Below, in pieces: positions 1-5,528 of a stretch of DNA of 13,726 bases (its first letter is position 1; every line of letters begins with the position of its first letter). Location of the stretch: the NCBI GenBank assembly GCA_002319815.1, contig DCFR01000075.1, forward strand, positions 1 through 13,726, in the 5' to 3' direction. The notes under the pieces were generated by a model. The model made no database searches. It saw nothing but the letters and a program-made list of their open reading frames with translations, and was not told where the DNA came from. This DNA is from Megamonas sp. UBA1799 (GTDB taxonomy: Bacteria; Bacillota; Negativicutes; Selenomonadales; Selenomonadaceae). The translations under genes and the position numbers were made by a program.

Positions 1-400
1 CCCGGTCGGCCGGTTCCATCGTTGCATAGGCCCCGGCTACAGCCTGCATCATCAAGGCTGCCTCCCGATTGGTCACCAACTGATGCTGCAGCAAATAACG
101 AACCATAGACTGCACAACCTCACAGGGCGTATTTTCATCTACCTTGCCCAGCATATCCTGATAGACCAGATTTTGTACTGGAACCTGCACAATGCGGATA
201 AAACCGCCCAAGCCTCGCCGTGATTCCACCACAAATCCTTTTGCCGGAGTAAAGCGGGTGCTCAGCACGTAGCTGATCTGCGATGGTGCACAAGAAATTT
301 CATCGGCAAGATCAGTTCGCCTAAGTTCCACCCGGCCATTCTGTTGAGCTGCCAACTGCCGCAAAATATATGCCTCAATCAAATCAGCTATATTACTCAT
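1..400 (-). CDS. ctsR: CtsR heat-shock repressor, 3' end cut by window
   Basis: Transcriptional repressor of the class III heat-shock (clp) genes of Firmicutes, normally about 150 residues; 133 codons are visible and the C-terminus lies outside the window. The start is ATG at 398-400, preceded by a GAGGGTGAGAAA ribosome binding site. The N-terminus reads MSNIADLIEAYIL, followed by a winged helix-turn-helix (DLADEISCAPSQISYVLSTRF, residues 30-50 in part) and the wing loop SRRGLGGFIRI at residues 60-70. The dimerisation region follows, with EVVQSMVRYLLQHQLVTNREA. The loop normally reads RGGGG; here residue 64 is Leu. The gene has its own promoter with GTCAA repeats, consistent with autoregulation. 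In relatives ctsR usually precedes mcsA, mcsB and clpC, which would lie beyond position 1. Family assignment is secure. Confidence 0.95.
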   Translation of the reverse strand, partial: MSNIADLIEAYILRQLAAQQNGRVELRRTDLADEISCAPSQISYVLSTRFTPAKGFVVESRRGLGGFIRIVQVPVQNLVYQDMLGKVDENTPCEVVQSMVRYLLQHQLVTNREAALMMQAVAGAYATMEPADR

Positions 401-425
401 TTTCTCACCCTCATTATTCTATGAA

Positions 426-466
426 TTGACTATTTGACTTTACTTTATTATATTTGACATTTTGAC
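426..466 (-). promoter_or_regulatory. putative CtsR operator: two pairs of GTCAA direct repeats
   Basis: On the minus strand AGTCAAA-A-TGTCAAA lies in the promoter spacer (TTTGAC cores on the plus strand at 453-458 and 461-466). AGTCAAA-T-AGTCAAT lies around the transcription start (plus-strand cores 433-438 and 426-430). The half-sites match the CtsR heptamer RGTCAAA. Within each pair the repeat period is 8 bases; the published CtsR box (RGTCAAA-NAN-RGTCAAA) has a period of 10. The pairs are 28 bases apart. The position over the promoter fits self-repression; binding by CtsR is inferred. Confidence 0.75.
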
Positions 467-475
467 TTTTTGCAA
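447..475 (-). promoter_or_regulatory. sigma-A-type promoter of ctsR
   Basis: On the minus strand, -35 TTGCAA (470-475) and a perfect -10 TATAAT (447-452) are separated by exactly 17 bases. The predicted start lies near 440, about 40 bases upstream of the ctsR ATG. The spacer and the start region each carry a pair of GTCAA repeats. Confidence 0.85.
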
Positions 476-482
476 GTCTTTT

Positions 483-529
483 TTACAAACAAAAAGAAGC
501 TGCCATGAACAGCTTCTTTTTGTTTGTAA
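483..529 (-). terminator. hairpin terminator between the metal-binding gene and ctsR
   Basis: A perfect 20-bp inverted repeat (483-502 and 510-529) surrounds a 7-base loop. Its core AAGAAGCTG/CAGCTTCTT is followed, inside the outer stem, by TTTTTGTTTGT, so it works as a stem plus T-tract when read on either strand. Only minus-strand genes flank it, so its likely job is to stop transcription coming from the gene at 663-1574 just before the ctsR promoter. Confidence 0.85.
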
Positions 530-662
530 CTTTTTATCCGAATGACAAACTTACTCTTATAATCCCGCCTCTGCCAACCTTGCAGCAAGAGCGACCAGAT
601 TCCCTGAATAAATTCGGCTAGATTTCAGGCGGCATTAAACCGCCGTCTAAATTAAATCCCCT
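530..662. other. intergenic stretch with a small hairpin, no gene recognised
   Basis: There is no start codon with a ribosome binding site and no recognisable RNA. A small inverted repeat GGCGG-CATTAAA-CCGCC (628-632, 640-644) lies about 20 bases past the stop codon of the metal-binding gene; it lacks a T-tract and is not a convincing terminator. A minus-strand frame without a start codon (SRIYSGNLVALAARLAEAGL, then stop) crosses about 561-620 and could be a decayed gene end or chance. Confidence 0.4.
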
Positions 663-1574
663 TTACTTTAACGCTTCCTGAAGGACCCGGGCATTTTCTT
701 TCATGGCCTTGATATAAGAATCCGCAGCGGCCGGAACCGCCTCTCCGGTAACACAAGGATCCAGCTGATAAATTTTTGCGCCGGTCTCACGAGCGATAGT
801 CTGCGCCGCTCCTTTAGGATACTGCGGCTCGGTAAACAAAACCTTAACCGGCAGAGCTTTAACCTGCGCCACTGTATTTTCTAATTCCTGCGGCGAAGGT
901 TCAGAACCTGGTTCCCGTTCTACTACGCTCACGATATTCAGATTAAATTCCTGCGCAAAGTAAGGAAACGCTTCGTGAAAAGTCACAATATCATGATGCG
1001 GCAGCGCATCCAATTCCTGATGCATTTCTTTTTTCAAGGCAGAAAGCCGCTGTACGTAATCTAAAGCATTCGCCCGATAAGCTGCCTCATGTGCGGGATC
1101 AATCACCGCCAGCTGATTGGCAATATTCTTCGCCTGCTGAATCGCATTGGACACGCTGACCCAAACATGTGGATTTGGCCCATCTTCCCCCTGCAACAAC
1201 GGAATATCTTTCGAGGCATCCACAATAGACAGATTTTTTTGCTGCTTGATGACTTTGTCCAGAAAAGCTTCCATGCCGCCGCCATTCACCACAAATACAT
1301 TGGCCTGTTCCAGCTTTTTCATATCTTCGGTCGTCAATTGATAATCGTGCAGACAGCCGGTCTGCGGTTTCGTCATATTCGTGACTTCTACCCCGTCAAT
1401 CCCCTTGGTGATATTGATAGTCGCAACATACATTGGATAAAAAGACGTCACAATCTTTAATCCCTTCTCCGCGGAGGCTGTGCTTTTTTCCTTGGCTGGA
1501 GCACCGCCGCAGCCCGCTAAGACCAAACAGAACAACAATAAAACCATAACCAGCATGACACTTTTCTTTCTCAA
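663..1574 (-). CDS. Metal ABC transporter substrate-binding lipoprotein (ZnuA/TroA family)
   Basis: Extracytoplasmic binding protein (303 residues) that captures Zn(II) or Mn(II) for an ABC importer. A signal peptide with lipobox LAGC ends at Cys22, so it is membrane-tethered. The expected metal ligands are visible: His76 (GCLHDYQ), His136 (NPHVWVS), His200 (TFHEAF), and an acidic residue at Glu249 (FTEPQ) or Asp272 (QLDP). The long helix linking the two lobes lies around residues 150-190. There is no His-rich loop of the kind common in zinc-specific members, so zinc versus manganese is undecided and no symbol is given. The start codon is TTG (1572-1574), supported by a GGGGGGA ribosome binding site 7 bases upstream. 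No permease or ATPase gene lies beside it: upstream is the mmdC terminator, downstream a terminator and ctsR. Confidence 0.9.
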   Translation of the reverse strand: MRKKSVMLVMVLLLFCLVLAGCGGAPAKEKSTASAEKGLKIVTSFYPMYVATINITKGIDGVEVTNMTKPQTGCLHDYQLTTEDMKKLEQANVFVVNGGGMEAFLDKVIKQQKNLSIVDASKDIPLLQGEDGPNPHVWVSVSNAIQQAKNIANQLAVIDPAHEAAYRANALDYVQRLSALKKEMHQELDALPHHDIVTFHEAFPYFAQEFNLNIVSVVEREPGSEPSPQELENTVAQVKALPVKVLFTEPQYPKGAAQTIARETGAKIYQLDPCVTGEAVPAAADSYIKAMKENARVLQEALK

Positions 1575-1623
1575 AACAAATCCCCCCGTAAATCAGCAAG
1601 ATGGAAACGCATCTCTTGTTAAT

Positions 1624-1637
1624 TAGTAATTTTACTA
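1624..1637. promoter_or_regulatory. candidate metalloregulator operator (inverted repeat)
   Basis: TAGTAA-TT-TTACTA is a perfect 6-bp inverted repeat with a 2-base spacer. It sits at the predicted transcription start of the metal-binding gene, where a repressor would block initiation. It faintly resembles Gram-positive Zur boxes (TAAT-N-ATTA core) but lacks their CG bases, so the regulator cannot be named. Confidence 0.4.
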
Positions 1638-1643
1638 TGTAGT

Positions 1644-1672
1644 ATCATACATCATTATATTCAAAATTACAA
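1644..1672 (-). promoter_or_regulatory. promoter of the metal-binding lipoprotein gene
   Basis: On the minus strand, -35 TTGTAA (1667-1672, 4 of 6 consensus bases) and -10 TATGAT (1644-1649, 5 of 6) are 17 bases apart. The predicted start is near 1637, giving a leader of about 63 nt before the TTG start codon. Confidence 0.6.
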
Positions 1673-1766
1673 GTACAGAAAAAATTTATAAAAATATATT
1701 GCTTTCCCGATATTCCACTATTCTATTTTTTGCTTACAACGCTTAACGATATAATAAAAAGTACGC

Positions 1767-1794
1767 AAAAAAAGCACCTCAAAAGAGGTGCTTT
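1767..1794 (-). terminator. intrinsic terminator of the propionate operon
   Basis: Read on the minus strand: stem AAAGCACCTC, loop TTTT, stem GAGGTGCTTT, then further T residues (arms at 1785-1794 and 1771-1780, T-tract 1767-1773). It lies 29 bases past the mmdC stop codon and separates the operon from the metal-binding gene. Confidence 0.92.
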
Positions 1795-1822
1795 CTCTGA
1801 TTCAGTTTTTCTGCAAAACAGA

Positions 1823-2221
1823 TTAACCGAGAATAGCGAGCGAATCGCCAACTTTTACAGTCTGGCCAACCGATACGTTGATCGCTTTAACTACAGCATC
1901 GCAGTCAGCGAGCATCTCATTCTGCATCTTCATAGCTTCGAGCATCATGAGGTTATCGCCAGCCTTAACATGCTGACCCTCGGTTACAAGGATCTTGAGG
2001 ATTTTACCAGGCATTGGAGCACTAATAGCATGCTCGCCAGCACCTGCTGCTTTTGCTGCCGGAGCTGCTGCTGCCGGAGCTGCTGCCGGAGCTGGAGCTG
2101 CGGCCGGAGCCGGAGCTGCTGCTGCTTTCGGAGCTGCTGCTTTCGGAGCTGCTGCGCCGCCAACTTCCTCAACTTCTACTGCATAGGAACTTCCGTTTAC
2201 GGTAATGTTGAACTTTTTCAC
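1823..2221 (-). CDS. mmdC: Biotin carrier subunit of methylmalonyl-CoA decarboxylase
   Basis: Biotin carboxyl carrier protein (132 residues) that shuttles the carboxyl group taken from methylmalonyl-CoA by MmdA. It has a short N-terminal beta segment (MKKFNITVNGSSYAVEVEE), a flexible Ala/Pro/Lys linker at residues 23-60, and a biotinyl/lipoyl domain at about 64-132 with PMPGKI near its start. The biotinylation motif EAMKM puts biotin on Lys98. The start is GTG (2219-2221) behind a strong GGAGGA ribosome binding site. It is the last gene of the operon; only 28 bases and a terminator follow. In Veillonella the membrane subunit gene mmdB comes next; here it is absent. A biotin carrier for a soluble transcarboxylase would look the same, so the name rests on the MmdE-like neighbour and pathway context. 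Confidence 0.92.
   Translation of the reverse strand: MKKFNITVNGSSYAVEVEEVGGAAAPKAAAPKAAAAPAPAAAPAPAAAPAAAAPAAKAAGAGEHAISAPMPGKILKILVTEGQHVKAGDNLMMLEAMKMQNEMLADCDAVVKAINVSVGQTVKVGDSLAILG
2042..2155. repeat. low-complexity repeat coding the Ala/Pro linker of MmdC
   Basis: GC-rich units built from GGAGCTGCTGC and CCGGAGC recur, including a tandem copy of TTTCGGAGCTGCTGC. They encode the hinge between the N-terminal segment and the biotin domain. Such repeats are prone to length change by slippage without shifting the frame, since the units are mostly multiples of three. Read on the plus strand they give a spurious Cys/Ser-rich frame. Confidence 0.8.
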
Positions 2222-2277
2222 TTAAAATTCCTCCAAAACATCATATATTTTTTAGAACGCCGGTCTCTATCCCAGAA

Positions 2278-2412
2278 TTACCTGAGAATACGACCTGCAA
2301 TCGTCCACAGGCTGTTATGCTCAATATGTACGGCAACATACTGCTTTCCGCACATCAGTTGAACCGCTGCTGAAATAGCAGCCACGACCTCAGAATTTAC
2401 ATTCATACCCAT
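2278..2412 (-). CDS. mmdE: 44-residue MmdE-like epsilon subunit of methylmalonyl-CoA decarboxylase
   Basis: A small gene between mmdA (16-base gap) and mmdC (56-base gap), found by translating the gap. It begins MGMNVNSEVVAAISAAVQLM and ends NSLWTIAGRILR. This matches the C-terminal pattern of OadG/MmdD-type subunits (a VVAAISAAV helix, then a short strand and a SPWxxAGR-like tail). Veillonella MmdE, about 55 residues, resembles the C-terminus of MmdD and stabilises the complex. A GGGGGT ribosome binding site lies 10 bases before the ATG at 2410-2412; the in-frame ATG at 2404-2406 is an alternative giving 42 residues. It has no membrane segment and no long Ala/Pro linker. In related pumps this tail contacts the carboxyltransferase dimer, so it probably docks MmdA. 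Family call is good; the precise role is inferred. Confidence 0.8.
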   Translation of the reverse strand: MGMNVNSEVVAAISAAVQLMCGKQYVAVHIEHNSLWTIAGRILR

Positions 2413-2428
2413 TTAACAGGACCCCCAA

Positions 2429-3958
2429 TTACAATGGAATATTACCATGTTTCTTGGCCGGACCTACTTCACGCTTGCTAGCAAGCATGTTGAGGGACTG
2501 AATGATACGCGGACGCGTCTCTTTCGGCTCAACGACATAGTCTACATAGCCGCGCTCAGCTGCCTTATACGGAGTAGCGAATTCCTCAACATATTCAGCA
2601 GTCTTCTGCTTAACATCCGGATCCTTCTTGAAGATGATGTTCGCTGCGCCAGCAGGTCCCATAACGGCAATTTCAGCCGACGGCCAAGCAATAACCTGAT
2701 CCGCACCAACTTCACGGCTGCACATTGCAATGTAAGAACCGCCGTAAGATTTGCGGAGAATAACCGTAATCTTAGGAACAGTAGCTTCGCTATATGCATA
2801 CAGCATCTTCGCACCATGGCGAATAATGCCGTTGTATTCCTGGTTTACGCCTGGGAGGAAGCCCGGTACATCGACGAGGTTAACGAGCGGAATATTGAAT
2901 GCATCGCAGAAACGAATGAACCGCGAAGATTTATCCGAAGCGTTTACATCGAGGCAGCCCGCCATAACAGCCGGCTCATTGGCAATAATACCAACCGTAC
3001 GGCCATCAAAACGTGCGAAGCAAGTGATGATATTCTTTGCGAAGTGCTGATGTACTTCGTAGAATTCACCATCATCAACGATCATACGAATGACATCCTT
3101 CATGTCATACGGGCTATTCGGATTATCCGGAATAACCGTATTGAGGTTCTCATCCATACGAGTCGGATCATCGTTCGTCTCAACCAAAGGAGTCTCTTCC
3201 ATATTGTTGCTTGGAAGGAAACCAAGGAGATAACGAATCTGCTTAATGCAGTCCTCATCGTTCTCAGCTGCGAAATGAGCAACACCAGAAGTGGAGTTAT
3301 GCGTCATTGCGCCGCCAAGCTGTTCAGCCGTGACTTCCTCACCCGTTACCGATTTGATAACAGCCGGACCAGTGATGAACATCTGGCTCGTATTCTTTAC
3401 CATATAGATAAAGTCAGTGATTGCTGGAGAATAAACAGCGCCGCCTGCGCATGGTCCCATGATTGCAGAAATCTGCGGAATCACGCCGGAACCAGCCGTA
3501 TTGCGGAAGAAGATTCCGCCATAGCCGCAAAGTGCATCGCAAGCTTCCTGAATACGAGCTCCGCCTGAATCGTTCAAACCGATGCAAGGTGCGCCCATCT
3601 TCATTGCGAGATCCTGAACCTTCCAGATCTTCTTTGCATGCATTTCACCAAGGGAACCGCCTTCAACCGTGAAGTCCTGCGCAAACGCATAAACCAGACG
3701 GCCGTCAACCGTACCATACCCAACTACAACACCTTCGCCCGGAAGTTCTTTCTTTTCCTGACCGAAGTTTGTGCAGCGATGATGAACTAACGCATCGAGT
3801 TCAACGAAAGTCCCCTCATCAAAGAGCAGATCAAGACGCTCACGAGCAGTCAGCTTACCCTTTTCATGCTGCTTCTCAATGCGCTTCGGGCCACCACCCT
3901 GCATGACATGTTCTTTTTTGGATTTCATTAACTTAATCTTTTCCTGAACAGTAGCCAT
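2429..3958 (-). CDS. mmdA: Methylmalonyl-CoA decarboxylase alpha subunit (carboxyltransferase)
   Basis: Carboxyltransferase (509 residues) that moves the carboxyl group of (S)-methylmalonyl-CoA onto MmdC-bound biotin, yielding propionyl-CoA. It has two crotonase-like halves. The N-half carries SGGARIQEA (131-139) and GPCAGGAVYSPA (168-179), the acyl-CoA oxyanion-hole region. The C-half carries DVPGFLPG (363-370) and SYGGSYIAM (404-412), the biotin side. The C-terminus KKHGNIPL and the full length are typical of MmdA, PccB and transcarboxylase 12S proteins. The start is ATG behind AGGAGG, 6 bases away. Followed at once by the MmdE-like gene and mmdC. Sequence alone does not separate a Na+-pumping decarboxylase alpha subunit from a soluble propionyl-CoA carboxylase beta or transcarboxylase subunit; the mmdE neighbour and lack of a biotin carboxylase gene favour decarboxylase. 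Confidence 0.92.
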   Translation of the reverse strand: MATVQEKIKLMKSKKEHVMQGGGPKRIEKQHEKGKLTARERLDLLFDEGTFVELDALVHHRCTNFGQEKKELPGEGVVVGYGTVDGRLVYAFAQDFTVEGGSLGEMHAKKIWKVQDLAMKMGAPCIGLNDSGGARIQEACDALCGYGGIFFRNTAGSGVIPQISAIMGPCAGGAVYSPAITDFIYMVKNTSQMFITGPAVIKSVTGEEVTAEQLGGAMTHNSTSGVAHFAAENDEDCIKQIRYLLGFLPSNNMEETPLVETNDDPTRMDENLNTVIPDNPNSPYDMKDVIRMIVDDGEFYEVHQHFAKNIITCFARFDGRTVGIIANEPAVMAGCLDVNASDKSSRFIRFCDAFNIPLVNLVDVPGFLPGVNQEYNGIIRHGAKMLYAYSEATVPKITVILRKSYGGSYIAMCSREVGADQVIAWPSAEIAVMGPAGAANIIFKKDPDVKQKTAEYVEEFATPYKAAERGYVDYVVEPKETRPRIIQSLNMLASKREVGPAKKHGNIPL

Positions 3959-4013
3959 TTTCTACCTCCTAAAGGAATTAATTATAAAAATTATCCTTCT
4001 ATTACCATGTTCT

Positions 4014-4042
4014 ATTTTGCACGAAAAACTGAATTTTTGCAA
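4014..4042 (-). promoter_or_regulatory. possible internal promoter ahead of mmdA
   Basis: In the 98-base, AT-rich gap between the epimerase gene and mmdA, the minus strand carries TTGCAA (4037-4042), 17 bases, then CAAAAT (4014-4019). The -35 equals that of ctsR and the spacing is ideal, but the -10 matches only 4 of 6 bases. It could give extra decarboxylase transcript; it may also be chance in AT-rich sequence. Confidence 0.35.
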
Positions 4043-4056
4043 GTGTTTTAAAAAAA

Positions 4057-4476
4057 TTATTTCTCCTGGCAAAGTTCAAGAAGTACGCCGCCCGTGCACT
4101 TAGGATGTACAAAAGCGATATCAACGCCGCCGGCACCTTTACGCGGTGCTTTATCAATCATCGTAACGCCCTTTGCCTGCAGATCAGCAATAGCAGCTTC
4201 GATGTTATCAACACGGATAGCAACATGCTGAACGCCGCCGCGGCCGCCCTGCTTCTCCATGAACTTAGCAATTGGGCTGGTCGGATCCGTAGCAACGAGG
4301 AGCTCGATCTGAGCGCCATTCCACATCGGATGGAAAACAGTCGTTACCTTCTGCTCAGCAACCGTCTCTTTGCCGGAACTGGCAATACCCAGAGCCTCGC
4401 CCCAGAACTTGCTGCCTTCTTCAAGATTAGCGCAAGCAATACCAATATGATCTACACCAATAACTTTGAAACTCAT
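4057..4476 (-). CDS. mce: Methylmalonyl-CoA epimerase
   Basis: Interconverts (R)- and (S)-methylmalonyl-CoA, linking the mutase product to the decarboxylase. It belongs to the vicinal-oxygen-chelate (glyoxalase) fold, with two beta-alpha-beta-beta-beta units. Expected metal ligands are present: His10 (VDHIGIA), Gln56 (GAQIELL), His84 (VQHVAIRV) and Glu134 (VLLELCQ). The first-half glutamate Glu41 in VAEQKV corresponds to the likely catalytic partner. The ATG at 4474-4476 is chosen because GGGAGG lies 7 bases upstream; an in-frame TTG at 4489-4491 lies at the start of that site and would not be used. Length 139 is normal. It sits 29 bases after meaB and 98 bases before mmdA. Confidence 0.95.
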   Translation of the reverse strand: MSFKVIGVDHIGIACANLEEGSKFWGEALGIASSGKETVAEQKVTTVFHPMWNGAQIELLVATDPTSPIAKFMEKQGGRGGVQHVAIRVDNIEAAIADLQAKGVTMIDKAPRKGAGGVDIAFVHPKCTGGVLLELCQEK

Positions 4477-4505
4477 GATAAAACCTCCCAAATTAAATTT
4501 GCTTA

Positions 4506-5447
4506 TTATTTAAGCATATTTTGCAAAATCTCACTGACAACCGTATACGGATCTATTTTATGCGCTTTAATATCCTCGACCATTTTATCAATTTTTCCCG
4601 TGTCGACGATATTGCGCGTAATATAAGAACCAATATTGCTGCTCAAAAGATCCAGCATTTCATTCTTTGTACGTTCGGTACGTCTTTGAGTCAATTGCCC
4701 ACTGCTGACGATATGATCATGATGTTTTTTAAATGTCTCCACTAATTCCGTGACACCGATATTCTGATTGGCCACAGCCTTTATAATTGGCGGCCGCCAT
4801 TCTTTCATAACGCCATCAAGGTCCAACATCATATTAAGCTCGGTTACCAGTTTGTCTGCGCCATCATGGTCTGCCTTATTAATTGCGAAAATATCGCCAA
4901 TTTCAAGGATACCAGCTTTGATTGCCTGAATATCGTCACCCATGCCAGGAATCAGCACGACCATCGTCGTATCCGCCGCTTTCACGATATCAACTTCCGA
5001 CTGGCCTACGCCAACTGTCTCGACAAAGATTACATCCATTCCAAAAGCATCCATGGCTTTAACTGCATCTGCAGTCTTATGTGACAAACCACCTAAGCTG
5101 CCTCGTGTTCCCATGCTCCGGATAAACACGCCTTCATCCAATGTGAGGCTGTTCATGCGAATACGATCACCTAAAATCGCACCACCAGAGAAAGGACTGG
5201 TTGGGTCAATTGCTACAATACCAACGGTTTTCCCCTGCTTACGATATTCTTTCGCAAGTTTATCGGTCAAAGTACTCTTACCAGCACCCGGAGGGCCGGT
5301 AATACCGAGCACATAAGCATGTCCAGTATGTGGATAGAGTTTCTTCATGATAGCCGTTGCATTATCATACTCATTCTCAATTGCTGTGATTGCGCGTGAC
5401 AAAGCTAACCGGCTGCCATTCAAAAGTTCCTGTGCTATATCCTCCAT
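4506..5447 (-). CDS. meaB: MeaB-type G-protein chaperone of methylmalonyl-CoA mutase
   Basis: GTPase of the SIMIBI/G3E group (313 residues) that binds methylmalonyl-CoA mutase, gates loading of adenosylcobalamin and protects the enzyme from inactivation. Motifs from the ATG start: P-loop GPPGAGKST (51-59), DPTSPFSGGAILGDR (81-95, switch I area), ETVGVGQSE (143-151, Walker B/switch II) and NKAD (190-193, guanine specificity). A C-terminal helical dimerisation arm follows. ATG at 5445-5447 is preferred because AGGTGG lies 8 bases upstream; in-frame GTG codons at 5454-5459 fall inside that ribosome binding site. The gene follows the B12-binding subunit after an 81-base gap holding a hairpin, and precedes the epimerase by 29 bases. 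ArgK is an old name for the same family and does not imply arginine transport. Confidence 0.95.
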   Translation of the reverse strand: MEDIAQELLNGSRLALSRAITAIENEYDNATAIMKKLYPHTGHAYVLGITGPPGAGKSTLTDKLAKEYRKQGKTVGIVAIDPTSPFSGGAILGDRIRMNSLTLDEGVFIRSMGTRGSLGGLSHKTADAVKAMDAFGMDVIFVETVGVGQSEVDIVKAADTTMVVLIPGMGDDIQAIKAGILEIGDIFAINKADHDGADKLVTELNMMLDLDGVMKEWRPPIIKAVANQNIGVTELVETFKKHHDHIVSSGQLTQRRTERTKNEMLDLLSSNIGSYITRNIVDTGKIDKMVEDIKAHKIDPYTVVSEILQNMLK

Positions 5448-5479
5448 TAAATGCACCACCTTTGGCAGTAGTATAAAGC

Positions 5480-5512
5480 TTGCCCTCTAAGAAAATTTTC
5501 CTGAGAGGGCAA
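5480..5512 (-). other. intercistronic hairpin between mcmB and meaB
   Basis: TTGCCCTCT (5480-5488) and AGAGGGCAA (5504-5512) form a perfect 9-bp stem. Inside it GAAAA/TTTTC (5491-5495, 5496-5500) can pair further. On the transcribed strand it is followed by GCTTTATAC rather than a T-run, so full termination is unlikely. It may mark an RNA processing or stabilising point that lets mutase subunits be made in different amounts from downstream genes. Confidence 0.65.
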
Positions 5513-5528
5513 ACTTCAGTACACCAAA

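Noticed and set aside
628..644. GGCGG/CCGCC hairpin as terminator of the metal-binding gene
   Set aside because: Five-base stem without a T-tract; the 20-bp hairpin at 483-529 is the better candidate.
1730..2362. 210-codon plus-strand frame with a Cys/Ser-rich middle
   Set aside because: The Cys/Ser run is the Ala/Pro linker of mmdC read backwards; the frame also spans the mmdC terminator and the mmdE-like gene.
2447..3568. 373-codon open frame on the plus strand
   Set aside because: It lies entirely opposite mmdA, which has clear family motifs. The frame stays open because of the codon bias of the opposite strand and shows no domain or ribosome binding site.
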